Shown here: positions 1 to 10,245 of the stretch, in pieces | How positions within the stretch are numbered: the first letter of the stretch is position 1 | How the letters are laid out: every line of letters starts with the position of its first letter | Origin: Tricholomella constricta | Lineage: Eukaryota > Basidiomycota > Agaricomycetes > Agaricales > Lyophyllaceae | Direction: 5' to 3' | NCBI GenBank assembly: GCA_013368375.1 | Contig: JAACJP010000027.1 | Span: 186,001-250,000, forward strand | DNA: 64,000 nt | The notes under the pieces: generated by a model | Databases searched by the model: none | The model's input: only the letters and a program-made list of their open reading frames with translations | What the model was told of the DNA's origin: nothing | Position numbers and translations under genes: made by a program

Positions 1-2
1 CT

Positions 3-407
3 GCCGGCTTCCGCAGCGTCGACGAGATCGTCGAGCTGGGGAGGCACGGCTCGAGGGGAGGTCCGGACCTCGTCACGCTCCCGCCTGAACTCCTCGATGG
101 GCTACGGAAGCGTGACACGCAAGGCGTCGTTCACCCCCCCAACACCAACACCAACACCAACGGCAAAATGGTTCATGATATTACGATCACTGAAAAAGCA
201 CCGGAGCCTCGGTATATCGCTCTCGGCGGGGATGTGGTGTCGGCTGCAGCTGCGGAGGCGGCGTTCGTGGAGGACCTGGGGAAGGAGGGGATAGCAGTTG
301 ATAAAGTCCCGGAGGGGTTGGCGAAGTTCTCTGTGGATGCGAAGGGCCTGGAGGACCTCCTGCGTGGGATGATAACACGCAGCATCGACGCGTCGGCCAG
401 GCTATAG
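3..407 (+). CDS. Transaldolase family protein, C-terminal part (5' end outside window)
   Basis: The frame is open from the window edge to a TAG stop at 405-407. The end resembles the transaldolase C-terminus: a segment like the bacterial 'ASFR...EI.EL' stretch at the start (GFRSVDEIVEL), then a linker, then a tail with AVDKVPEGLAKFSVDAKGLE, which corresponds to the family motif 'aVdKl.eGir.Fa.D...Le.l'. Transaldolase moves a dihydroxyacetone unit between sugar phosphates in the cytosolic pentose phosphate pathway. The catalytic lysine and the barrel lie upstream, outside the window, so activity cannot be judged. The linker contains an (Asn-Thr)n tract encoded by an ACACCA-type microsatellite near 140-165, unusual for the family. 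The gene converges on the WD40 gene, with only about 95 bp between the two stop codons. Confidence 0.7.
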   Translation, partial: AGFRSVDEIVELGRHGSRGGPDLVTLPPELLDGLRKRDTQGVVHPPNTNTNTNGKMVHDITITEKAPEPRYIALGGDVVSAAAAEAAFVEDLGKEGIAVDKVPEGLAKFSVDAKGLEDLLRGMITRSIDASARL

Positions 408-501
408 GCCGCTTTTTTTTGGGTTGTCGTTTTTTTCGCAGTGGAGTGAGTTATCGTTATTTCATCGTGATCTTGAGAGGTGTCGTGGATAGGAAGGATA
501 A

Positions 502-2346
502 TCATGTTTGTATTTCAACCTGTGGTAGTTGTAGTGGTAGTGCCGTTTGACTGTCGAATGCCCACGTCTTTATTGAGGCGTCGAGTGTAACAGGATGTGG
601 CCGACCCCTCCGCCTGATCCCCCTCATTTCGCAGGTTGGGACAGTTCCAGCATCGTGGGAGTCAGCTTCTGAATCGACGGATTCCTCAGAGTCCGACGAC
701 TCAGAAGCATCAGTAGGATGAAAATGCCGGGACCCAGAGGCAGACAATAACAGTGATCGATGGGGATGGAAAGCTACAGACCCGATAGCATCTGACACCA
801 CGCATATCAGAGGGGCAAATATATAATATATGAGGCTGGAAATGTCACTCACCACCATGAGCATCGAACTCCAACGCTGCATAGCTTTCCTCTGCTTCGG
901 AGGAGGAGATCTCCTCGGATGGTTCAACGGGAGTATCTGGGCCTTGAAGATCAAAGAATGATACTTTGCCGTTCTGATAAAGGGGAGATCCAAAACCGTT
1001 CGTCAACTTGCTCATAAATAGCACCCACCTGATCCCCGGAGCTGAGCCAACATCCACCTAAATCAACATCAAATCTGAATTTCTGATTCGTCCTTCCATG
1101 TACGTCTCTAAAACGATACACCTTCACGGGCGCGTCGACATTCGAGCGTATATCCCAGCTATAAATAGCGCCATGTCGACGATACGCTGCGTACATCATG
1201 TGAGGCCTCGCGGGATTGAAGTTGATCTCCAAACGTCGTGATTAGGATGGTGTTGCGGTGGATGAATGAGGGGAACGAACCTGTGTGACACCAGCGGGTG
1301 GGCCCCCAGAGACGAACATGACAGGTTCGGCGCCATGAGCTTCGCTGAACATGGCTATATTGGATAAGGTTGGGGAAAGACTTCCAGCCGCATACATGTC
1401 CGATCCTTGTGAAGGTACGAATGCCAAAGCAGAAATGATACCTGAAATATATGGTGTAGGTATGCGAGGGTGATACGTAGTCAGCATGACGTTATTCATA
1501 CCTTTCAATCCATCTTTGCTCTTCTTGGATGGTGTTGTCGGAAGCCGAGTTCCTTCACCTGGGCGATTGACATCAAAGACCTCGACCGCATCTTCGAATC
1601 CACAATAAAGCCTGTCCCAAAAGTCGTTGAAATAAGATGCTGGTTAAAGCGGGAGACACGAACCTTTCAGCTGAGATATTGAATGCTAAACTATGCGGGG
1701 CGATTTGTCGTTCACGATGGTCGACAATCCTATACGAGGCGCGCAGCTATATCTGAAATTAGGTTGACGACATGCCGTGTCGCACAGACATACCCTTCCA
1801 TCCGAGGCATCGAGTAGTTTTACAGGGCATTCCCGGACAGAGGCGACGAAACAAAAGGAAGCGGGGTCAATGGGGCTCGCTGTGGGATACCAGATGAAAT
1901 CAAGGATGGGAGATGGTTGTGCGAATACTCGGTCCGGTGCCTGGCTGGGTTTTGCTGCGGTGATAGTAAGTACTGGTGTCAGTTTGATTGGTCATAACAG
2001 AACATGCCCTTGAAGTACCTGAGGTAGATGATGATGCAGGTCTATGTAAAGATGTTAATGGACACGGAATGAAATGAGAATGAAGCTAACCTGGTGAACA
2101 GTTGGAACGTCCTATTCTCGCATTGCGCGAGAAGAGCGGAGCCATCGGGACACCTCAATACGTAGTACATAAGTAGAAAAAATGGGTATAAGATTCACAA
2201 TATAATGATACGTACCACTTTGCAGTTCGGACGAAGTTCTCTGCAAAGTCCTCGTTGCTTGCCAGTTGCATCGAGGCCTCGAATGATGGCGGTTGTGAGA
2301 CATCGTATTGAGGAGGCAGCCACGCGTATTCTGAGTCGATTTCCAT
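502..2346 (-). CDS. WRAP53/TCAB1-like WD40 repeat protein
   Basis: This is a multi-exon gene on the minus strand. It starts with ATG at 2344-2346 (MEIDSEYAWLPP...) and stops at 502-504. Successive exons read as WCPDGSALLAQCENRTFQLF (first blade, 2153-2091), FIWYPTASP...VASVRECPVKLLDASDG, LRASYRIVDHRERQIAPHSL, GIISALAFVPSQGSDMYAAG, INFNPARPHMMYAAYRRHGA with YSWDIRSN, and a last blade with HPHRSLLLSASGSRHFHP followed by an acidic Ser/Glu/Asp tail. This order matches telomerase Cajal body protein 1 (WDR79), which in animals binds CAB-box RNAs and guides telomerase and scaRNPs; the role of fungal homologues is less certain. The junction between exons 2 and 3 (about 1.98-2.09 kb) did not resolve cleanly, so a short extra exon or a frame error there is possible. 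Confidence 0.75.
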
Positions 2347-2749
2347 GATTTTGACGATGAGGACCCGGGATCCGGAGGTATATGCGCAAGCGAACGGAGA
2401 TGGTATGGATGAAGAGAACCCGAAACTCAGGGCGGCGTGAGTATCGCGTGACTGACGTGCTGAAGCACGTGGTGATAATTCGTGACGCGTTTAAGTGCTA
2501 GATGCTAAGCAAAGGGTTACTAAAGTCGACTGCAACTGAAAGGGTAATTAAATCCACAAGACCAAGTCTCCCAGAGTAAAATAAAGTAATAAGAAGTATT
2601 AGTAGTGCAGATATATCGATGACACGTCAAAGCGAAAGTCAAACAAAAGTGCCTTTTGTCACAAGGTGTCGGAAGCTGCTTTTTAGAACAAATATGAACG
2701 AGTATGAGTTGATACATGGACGCACTGAGAACTGAATAACTCACCATAA

Positions 2750-3177
2750 TCAATCAATGCCACTCAACGATCCCTGCTCGGAATCTCCGTTGAAAAACAA
2801 CCGCCCTCGCTCCTCGGTGGCTTCTGCCTCTTCTTTGATGATTCGTACCCAGTCGAAACAAATCTGGCAGTCCACTGTTCTGTGCTTTTCGCAGTAATAC
2901 GACTCCTCTGTATGCACGGCCGCCACAGCGCCGAGTGCATAAACATTGATCGGCTGGCGCTCCTAACGAGTTCACACATAAGCCAAAAGAACTTCAAAGT
3001 GTAACATATATATTATACCTCTATATGAAACGCAATGAACTCTGTCAAGTCACCCAGGTCATCTTCAATTTGTATATTGTTGCTCATCCTGTGGTCGCAG
3101 AAGCACCGATGGCACAGCTCGTCGCCGTGATCCTGGCAGAACATGAAAGTATTCACGGCGATGTTCTCGCCTTGCAT
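2750..3177 (-). CDS. Small cysteine-rich protein, paralogue of the gene at 42067
   Basis: Two exons, complement(3019..3177) and (2750..2962), joined by a 56-nt GT-AG intron, give a 123-aa protein. It begins MQGENIAVNTFMFCQDHGDE; the segment that follows has the pattern FCxxHGxELCxxCxxDxRxxNN. The second exon has ERQPINVYALGAV, then CEKHRTVDCQICFDWVRIIK and a Glu-rich tail. The same frame, intron position and motifs (RQPINVYAxG, CxxHxxVDCxxCFDWVRxI) occur in the duplicated gene at 42067-42547. The spaced Cys/His pairs suggest two metal-binding knuckles, but I do not recognise a named domain and assign no function. It lies upstream of the WRAP53-like gene on the same strand, about 400 bp away. 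Confidence 0.6.
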
Positions 3178-4290
3178 ATTAGAAACTGAGAAGCGTCGGA
3201 GTCGCTGTCGAGGTAATGGGAATAGCAGGCAGGTATGAGAAGCGGAGCAAGGCGTTACCGAGGCTCGTCGATGTCAGGCAATACCCGGTCGGACACGTGG
3301 CCGGGGTTTAACGAACATCCCAATTTTATGACCTTGCCGACCGTCCTCCACCAGCCCATACAGCATGATGAGGAGCTCTTCTCGTCGTTCCTCCACCGCC
3401 CATGGCTATCCCCGATGACGGCGGGTCGCGGATGCGGATCCACTCCCCGGGATGATCATGGACTATGGCGGTGTCCATGCCTCGTATGGTACGAGCACGC
3501 GCGTGTACTGAGCGGGAAGGGCCCTGGGATAAGAGTTGTCTCCTCGTGGCCGTCGTCGGGTACCAGGCCTTGGGGAAAGGGGGGGGGGGTGACGTCGACT
3601 GCCTGTTGGACGCTCATGCGTGTCTGTCTCGTCGTGCTGTGCTCCCTCATCACGTCTTTTTCTCGTCCATCCATCATCATCGTCATCATCGTCCCCTTCT
3701 CGGACTAGATGCATCGTTTCCTCCACTTGCACTGCTCTCAAAGCTCTTCTCGAATCATATTCGCACACACCACACGCACCTTGCTCTCCTGTCTTCCATG
3801 TCATCAATTTCTACACGCATATACCCACAGCCTATATCGCGTACCGGCTCCCCTGTTCCGTGGTTCATACGCCTCTCTTCCTCATTTCACACCTCTGTGT
3901 CGTCTTGCACCTTCAACATTGCCCCGACCACATTCACGGCCGCACATCAACAACATACAGTGTACACGCATCCATCCCAGTTCCTTTTTTCAAACTTCAG
4001 TGGTGTTCTTGCTTCTGATCTTGCCTCCGTTCATTCAAACCCATTCCATTGCATTACATTCACACATACATACTGACACATACACCGCACCGCACCGCAT
4101 GTCATCATCGTTGTCATCACCATTCCGAGTTTGCCCCCCAAAGTTGTTTGAATAGACCCGAGCCGCGCGAACGGACACGCCGTGGCGCTTTTCCCAAAAA
4201 CAAAAATAAAGGGAAAGAAGGAAGGACGAAGGGAGGTGATGATGATTGGCGTGTTGTTTCGGCGCCTGTTCGGCTAGATTTGCGTGTGCG
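3178..4290. other. Intergenic stretch, no supported gene
   Basis: Open frames here overlap one another in several frames and are driven by Ser/His-rich low complexity: a CATCAT/CGTCAT microsatellite near 3670-3700 and pyrimidine-rich tracts at 3715-4080. A run of nine or more G lies near 3580. I see no family motif or convincing exon structure. The 3' end is upstream of the FunK1 fragment at 4291. Confidence 0.5.
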
Positions 4291-5913
4291 ATGGTACACG
4301 ACATCAGCGCAGAGGGTGCTGTGGACAGCACTTTTCAATTGATGCGTCGTGGCATGGTTCCCAACCCGCCTCCACCTGAGGTCCAGGTTTTCGCGGGTTT
4401 GAAACGTCGTCGAGACGAACATCAGCCAGATGCTGAGCCTTCAATCCTCCACATGAAGCTCACTCCGCACCACGAGTACGACCTCCAGCTGGCAAAAAGA
4501 CCGCGATACGAGCTTGTGGATCGCATCCATACCGAAATTTTCATGCCCGCAGGCATCGTCGTCAAGTCCTTCTGCCATTTACACGAACTTATTCAGACTC
4601 TCGTTTGTGGCATCGAAGGCGAGGATAATAACGCTGCGGATGCAGGGTATTCTTACTGAATCACTTAACAGAACATCTCCATGGTCATGTAAACGGAATT
4701 GTTCATCGCGATGTCAGTGTCGGCAATCTCTTGATTTTCCCAGTCACCACGTGGGACGACGAAAAGACCGTGACGTTTGGGCGTCTCATGGATTGGGATC
4801 ACGCAATGATCAGCTATAAGTATATAAATCTTCCCTCCAAGTGCGACAGCACTCGGCCCAAGCACCTGAGGGCAGTCGCGATGCTCAGAGACGATGAAGA
4901 AATATGTGCCACAGAGCAAGTTTTCGAGGAGGCCTATCGATATCGTACGCCCCGTGTGGAATATGTCAGGGATGTCGCTGTCTCTTTGGAAATTTCTCAA
5001 TCGGAAGAAAATCCTCTGACGGTTGCGAGCTTGGGGTGGGATCACGAAGTGAGTCTTCATCTATCTACTGTGATACATGCCATGACACCAGCCTCCAGGA
5101 TATCCCATGGCCTGACTTTAAGGAACGTGTGCCTCAGAAAGGGGAACGGACGGTATGGACTTTTTTCTATCGTTTAAATTCCAATTTACGGCATGATAAC
5201 ATATGTATGGATCACAGGGAACCCTTCCCTTTATTAGTCCTGAAGTTCTGATGCAACTCAGCATGTATGACGCAAATAAACGACGCTGTAAAGAGGGAGA
5301 ATTCCGCCACAACTCCGTCCACGACCTCGAATCTTTCCTTTGGGTCCTTGTCTACATCTGCTTGACACGCAAAGGACCAGGCATAGGCATGGTTCGGGAT
5401 GAACTGACCTCAGACACGGGACCAAAGCGGCTGCGCAACGTCATTCGAACTTATTTCGATGCCGACGAGCACATATTGGAAAAGATGAAGCACCGATTGT
5501 TCGAGACGTCGGACACATTCGAGTCAGACATCATTGCGTCCTTCCATCCCTATTTTGACAGTCTCAAACCGCTGGTAAAAAAGTGGTGGGAGAGGATATG
5601 TCTTGCATACAGGCATCACGGGAACGAGTACTATCACATCCACTCTCATATCCTTCGCATCCTTAACAATGCTCTTCCAGCGATTCCGCGATCCGATAAC
5701 CGAGACACTGTGGCCGAGATGCAGCGTCGAAAGGACCACCATCCGTGTTCTTTGGAGACGATTGCCAATCTGCAATGCCCAGGCGAGGGAACAGATGCCC
5801 TCAATTCACCCGTCGTATCCGAGGCTTCACCCGGAAGCCATCGATTCGTTACGGATTCTACTATCCAAACTTCGGGCTCGAGTTCAACAACACGCAAGAG
5901 ACAAGCCCGCTAG
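4291..5913 (+). CDS. FunK1-type protein kinase, C-terminal half (copy A, 5'-truncated)
   Basis: Exons 4291..4618, 4672..5048, 5099..5152 and 5218..5913 join in frame to 484 codons plus stop. Kinase landmarks of the fungal FunK1 family are visible: GIVHRDVSVGNLL (catalytic HRD), then GRLMDWDHA in place of the usual DFG, then GTLPFISPEVL (substrate-binding segment), and DLESFLWVLVYICL in the helical lobe. The tail is Ser/Arg-rich and ends RKRQAR. The N-terminal region of full-length FunK1 proteins is missing, and similarity to copy B (39463-41123) begins abruptly at the GCAGAGG near 4310. The ATG at 4291 may be fortuitous. The first intron has a GC donor (GCGAGG) where copy B has GTGAGG. It is either a short expressed kinase or a 5'-truncated copy with its frame kept. 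Confidence 0.65.
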
Positions 5914-6338
5914 ATTGACGATACAACTTTGTCGAGCCACCAAATTGCCTTGCTTCCTTGACCTTAACTGCTCGTTATGCGCCGAATCCTATTTTGCACT
6001 CATTTTCCACTACTATATATACACAATCTACTAAATTACGAACCTTTTTGCTCGATACGGTAATCTTTCAAGATTCGTTCTGGTTGTTTGCTTTTTAGAG
6101 GGTGATTTTGAAGCCAAGCAATACACCGTTGACAACCGGTTGAATAAGCTCGACCAATTACCACACATGTACATGAAATGTGTGAGGGGAATACCTGAAG
6201 TGAGCGGTTTACCGCATGTGGTGTGCCACTCTCGATCCACCATCACTATACGAGCCATGATTCACTCAAACCACGTTGTATCCGAAAGCTATTTACTCCC
6301 GACTTTATTCTTGTGTCAGGGTCACAAACAGCGTTGAA
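5914..6338. other. 3' flank of FunK1 copy A, shared with copy B
   Basis: The sequence after the stop codon stays similar to the sequence after FunK1 copy B (41124 onward): a TATATA tract, GATACGGT, GTTCGTTCTGGTTG and CACCGTT elements occur in the same order. This marks a segmental paralogy longer than the coding region. No gene is seen. Confidence 0.45.
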
Positions 6339-6791
6339 AAGACTCAGATTTTGTGATCGCTGTGATACAGACTCGGTGTTCCCATCAACAATCACTCCTA
6401 GCGTTCCAGCAACAAACTTTGGTGTCTGGGAGTTGAATACGACTTCAGCGGTTTCGGGACGTCGTACGCTAACAAACACAAAGTCGGTCTTCCACTGTTA
6501 GTTTGTGAGATGTCCACCTGTGAGCTAGTGAGCTGACTTGATGCTTTACAGGCTTGGCGACAACACAACCATCAAAGTGAAACGGACACAGAAACAGACA
6601 CAGAAATAGATTGGAAGTCTGGTACGGGCTCGGAAGAGGCCTCAGAGCCAGACCCGGACTCGGATTTGGATACATGCCCGGGTCCGGATCCGGTCCATGG
6701 CCCCTACTCCGCTGACTCTTTTGCCAACTTCTCCGATGCACTTATTTTGGGTGAAGATGTAGATGAGCTGGACAACGAACGAGATAATTAG
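6339..6791 (+). CDS. Possible C-terminal exons of an unrecognised acidic protein
   Basis: A reading frame ending near 6497 can be spliced over an intron ending in TTTACAG at 6551 to an open exon 6552-6791, which encodes 79 residues and a TAG stop. The last exon is rich in Glu, Asp, Ser and Pro (a TDTETDTEIDW stretch, then repeated PD pairs) and ends LDNERDN. No start, 5' exons or domain are recognised, so this may be a gene remnant or chance. Evidence is limited to the intron-like boundary and a long, compositionally biased open exon. Confidence 0.22.
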
Positions 6792-7039
6792 GATGATGTA
6801 GCAAAAGAAACATGCCATTACTATTGTTGGAATATTCATTAAATGATTGCTGTATGCTACCTATGCACTGTTATTTGCTGAGCACCTTGTACCCTATCAC
6901 AACCGATCTCCACTGGAGTGTGAGTGAATTTGGATCTAGACATTAGATAATGCTGCTTGAAAAGTGTGCAGATCCACAATGAGAGGCTACATGTGTTACC
7001 TCAACTATACGTAGATTGCAGGTCATACTGCGCTGCCCA

Positions 7040-7727
7040 GGTCCGGATCCGGATATTCAAATCCCGGACCCAAAGAATGCATGGACTGATATCCAGACCA
7101 AGTAGGTGCTGCCCGAATACTAACGGTAATGGACCCAATGTGCAGATTGATATAGAGGCCAGGTATGCACTGCCCGAATGCCAATCCGGAGAACCAATCT
7201 CGACCCGGAATACACGGATCCGGAAGAAAGGTAGGCCATGGTGCTAATGGACCCGGAACGAAGCACCAAATGCATGGATTTCAAGGTATGCACTGCCCGA
7301 ATGCCAACCCAGAGAACCAATCTCGACCCGGAATACACGGATCCGGAAGAAAGGTAGGCCATGGTGCTAATGGACCCAGAACAAAGCACCAAATGCATGG
7401 ATTTCAAGGTATGCACTGCCCGAATGCCAACCCGGAGAACCAATCTCGACCCGGAATACACGGATCCGGAAGAAAGGTAGGCCATGGTGCTAATGGACCC
7501 GGAACGAAGCACCAAATGCATGGATTTCAAGGTATGCACTGCCCGAATGCCAACCCGGAGAACCAATCTTGACCCGGAATACACGGATCCGGAAGAAAGG
7601 TAGGCCATGGTGCTAATGGACCTGGAACGAAGAACCAAATGCACAGATTACAAGGTATGCACTGCCCAGATGCCAATCCAGATAACCAATCTCGGTCCGG
7701 AATACACGGATCCGGAAGAAAACCCGG
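7040..7727. repeat. Minisatellite, 123-bp unit, about five copies
   Basis: The motif GGTATGCACTGCCC recurs with its ATG at 7165, 7288, 7411, 7534 and 7657, exactly 123 bp apart. Each unit contains GGATCCGGAAGAAAGGTAGG and ends in a CACCAAATGCATGGATT block. The inner units differ by only a few bases; the first and last, and a degenerate half unit from about 7040, are more diverged. Because 123 is divisible by three, open frames run through it on both strands and should not be taken as genes. Confidence 0.9.
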
Positions 7728-7777
7728 CCGCAGCAGTAATGGTTTGACCATGTGGGCTCTCTGGGCGGTGTACCGAG

Positions 7778-7945
7778 CCCGCTGCTGTTGTGACCTACCT
7801 ACAGTGTATTAGGTCCGCTGCTCCGTTCACAACGTTACACTGTAAAGGCGTCCGCTACAACACAGAGGACCCGCTCAATGCGTCAACTACGGTACACTGT
7901 ATATGCCCGCTAGAGCGTTGGTCACATTACATTGTAGTGCCCTGC
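7778..7945. repeat. Degenerate tandem repeat of about 37 bp
   Basis: Blocks starting CCGCT occur at about 7779, 7814, 7851, 7871 and 7909, most ending in an ACACTGTA-like string (CTACAGTGTA, TTACACTGTAA, GTACACTGTAT, TTACATTGTAG). The spacing is 35-37 bp except for one short unit. It abuts the broken 3' end of the gag gene. Confidence 0.45.
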
Positions 7946-9201
7946 CCTGGTGCGTGGTCCATGAGCTCGTCATAAAACCCTTGAACTCCGATGCTCTCAT
8001 TATAAGTAGCATCGTAGAAGTCCTCTCGTGCATCCTGCATTGTTGACGGCTGTACAAAGCGATCATACAATCCAAGAATGACGTCTTCAAACGTCCAATG
8101 GTGTTGACGACGGTTTACATGAACGACGTGGCGCTGGTACCATGTCTTAGCTTCTCCTCTGAGAAACTCTGGTACAACGAGCACGCGTTCACGGTCGCGT
8201 TTGTCGCCACCATACTGGCATGCGGCTAAATGAACGCACACGTCCGTTAGCCACCTTTCAAGGTCGCTAAACTTGGTTCCTCCAGCGTATGGAGTTATAG
8301 TTTTGGACGTGTCAGATCGCCTCAATTTACTACCCTCGGAAAGTTGCAGGCGTGTACCGAGTTGTTCTTCTAGCAGCGCTTTCAAGCGTACATGCATAGA
8401 ATCTCGGTGTTGTTCCACTGCCCACGAGTCTGCCATTGGATATCGACAGGATGCATTCCCAGGGACTTGTATCACAGGCGGTGATGTCTCAGTCGTGAAC
8501 CGTAGTGTTTGAGCAGGCGCAGGCCTTTCCTCAATCGGTTTGATGCCGTCGTGTGTTTCATCCACACGATCCTCGATTTTTACAAGCGTGGTGAGCACAG
8601 GGCCGATGCTGTCGGCTGCTTGTGTTGTTCCTACTGTTGCTTGCGGAGCTTTCGGTGTCGAAGACCTCAATGCTTCCAAGACAGTGGCCATAGAATAGTT
8701 ATCTATTTCGAAGCGAATGCCTTCGATAACTAGCTTTACAAATTCGATACTGTTCGTATCAGGCTCCGCGTCCATGATCGCACAGTGTACGTAGGCGGAG
8801 CCTAGCGCGTTCTCATTCATCTGAGTACGTCGACTAGCGTCTGGGACCATCGACTGGTATTCTGACCAGTTGAGGTGAACCTGGCGCTTGAGGAGGGGCA
8901 AGAACCTGAAGATGTTCAGGGTCCCGTTGTCCGATTCTGCCGTCGAGCTGACAGGCGATAACGCCCGTCGTCGAAGGTATGCACTCATAACCGACTGGTT
9001 ATCCGTGTTGGCGTGTACCGGGGCTTGTACCAAAGACTGTGGCGCAGCAGTGGGGGCCGGGTAGGCAGCGTACGCGGCGTACGCTTGTTGCAGAGCCAAT
9101 CGTACGGGGCCATCGTCCGATGCATGTCTAAGACTCACATCTTCAGCAGTTTCGACCCCCAGAGTGCCTAACCTTGCGGCTGGGCGCTCTGTGGCGTGCA
9201 T
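7927..9201 (-). CDS. Retrotransposon Gag-like protein (Ty3/Gypsy type), truncated element
   Basis: An ATG at 9199-9201 opens a single 424-aa frame. The C-terminal third looks like a fungal Gypsy Gag (retrotrans_gag) domain: FSDLERWLTDVCVHLAACQY, then VVPEFLRGEAKTWYQRHVV, then WTFEDVILGLYDRFVQPSTM and a DAREDF...GVQGFYDELMDHA motif. The frame ends soon after this motif, where related proteins normally run on into a zinc knuckle. No protease, reverse transcriptase or integrase frame follows on the minus strand, and no flanking LTR pair was found. This is a gag-only remnant cut off next to short tandem repeats. Gag would form the retroelement particle in the cytoplasm. Confidence 0.6.
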   Translation of the reverse strand: MHATERPAARLGTLGVETAEDVSLRHASDDGPVRLALQQAYAAYAAYPAPTAAPQSLVQAPVHANTDNQSVMSAYLRRRALSPVSSTAESDNGTLNIFRFLPLLKRQVHLNWSEYQSMVPDASRRTQMNENALGSAYVHCAIMDAEPDTNSIEFVKLVIEGIRFEIDNYSMATVLEALRSSTPKAPQATVGTTQAADSIGPVLTTLVKIEDRVDETHDGIKPIEERPAPAQTLRFTTETSPPVIQVPGNASCRYPMADSWAVEQHRDSMHVRLKALLEEQLGTRLQLSEGSKLRRSDTSKTITPYAGGTKFSDLERWLTDVCVHLAACQYGGDKRDRERVLVVPEFLRGEAKTWYQRHVVHVNRRQHHWTFEDVILGLYDRFVQPSTMQDAREDFYDATYNESIGVQGFYDELMDHAPGQGTTM

Positions 9202-9673
9202 TGATAGTAGCTCCAGGCTACTTACCGCTGTTGGTCCCTCTGCTGCTGCTACCCTTGCCCGACTTCGTCCGAACGACGTTGAGGCGGCACATAGGCTATA
9301 GGAGGTCGCGGTACTGGCGGATCGACGATAGATTGTATCGTTGGTGTGTTTTCAGAGCTGGTAGCGCTCGGTGGCGCTCGGTTTGGATCCATCGCAGATA
9401 GATCTTCGTTTCAGGGTTGTGGTGATGGTGATGGCGCTGATAAGCGAGTCGACGTCGAAGATAGAGAGCAGTTAAGCAGATAGCAAAGCTGGGTAGCTTA
9501 AAAAAGTGTAACGGTTGTATGGGGTTGGGGGATCCTTGCGAGACACCAGACACGTTAAGCTAGACCAATCTGTGGGATTCTGCTAAGTATGTGTACAGGG
9601 TGAAGGTGCAAAGGATTATCTAAGCATAAACTGTACAGGACATTTATATACGCATAACAAAGATAGTCGTGCA
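9202..9673. other. Upstream of gag, no clear gene
   Basis: The minus-strand frames here are short and have no recognisable motif. They may be 5' untranslated or degenerate retroelement sequence between the two gag-like fragments. Confidence 0.35.
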
Positions 9674-9913
9674 TTACCAGAAGGTAATGCCAAACAGGTC
9701 GCGTCTCAATATAGACGTATTGTAACGCGCCGTCGTTACACTGCGTACCGGTTCGTGTACCTGTGGTACCTTGCCCGTTGCGTACAGATATACGCCCTTC
9801 CCTTTCAGCTCCGCTCCAGCCCTCAGAATCCATGAGACCCAATTGTTGGAGTTTGACGATAGGCGTGCAAACGGGACGCGGGCATCCGGAGCGGCAGCAG
9901 TTGTCATTGACAT
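9674..9913 (-). pseudogene. Copia-like Gag N-terminal fragment
   Basis: The frame starts at 9911-9913 and gives 79 aa with PFARLSSNSNNWVSWILRAG followed by ELKGKGVYLYATGKV. This resembles the start of Ty1/Copia Gag proteins, in which a 'L...N(F/W)..W......L...gLw.yv.G' pattern leads the UBN2-type domain. The frame ends after 79 residues and no Copia pol is near. It is probably a scrap of a second retroelement beside the Gypsy-type gag. The assignment rests on a short motif only. Confidence 0.35.
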
Positions 9914-10084
9914 TTGTTGATCCGTGTGGGTCCAGCTGTCAGAATGCTTGATCGCGTAGATCGAAGCAGTATCGCACGGCGGGACGATGGCGTGTGCATG
10001 AACGTGGTCGTGTTTGCAGCGGGTCGTGTGGATGAGGTCTTCTCTAGTAAGTCAGAGGAGCGCAGAAGCGTCTCGGGGCCCATA

Positions 10085-10245
10085 ACCTAAAGAGAATACA
10101 GGTGAACTCAAACGTACACGGTGTGAACGGATCCCATTAAGTACCTAAAGAGAATACAGGTGACTATATACATAGTCAGTAAGTGATCAAGGTAGTAAAT
10201 GGGTAATGAAACGACGTACGCTCAAACGTACACGGTGTGAACGGA
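10085..10245. repeat. Two interleaved direct repeats
   Basis: A 21-bp block beginning ACCTAAAGAGAATACAGG occurs at about 10085 and 10143. A 26-bp block beginning CTCAAACGTACACGGTG and ending GAACGGAT occurs at about 10108 and 10220. Order: A-B-A-(spacer)-B. No gene is seen around it. Confidence 0.7.

Noticed and set aside
3465..4155. Three overlapping plus-strand frames of 130-200 codons
   Set aside because: Low-complexity Ser/His/Pro sequence with no preferred frame, no introns and no recognisable motif.
7120..7644. Repeat protein with 41-residue units
   Set aside because: Same artefact of a 123-bp minisatellite; open on both strands.
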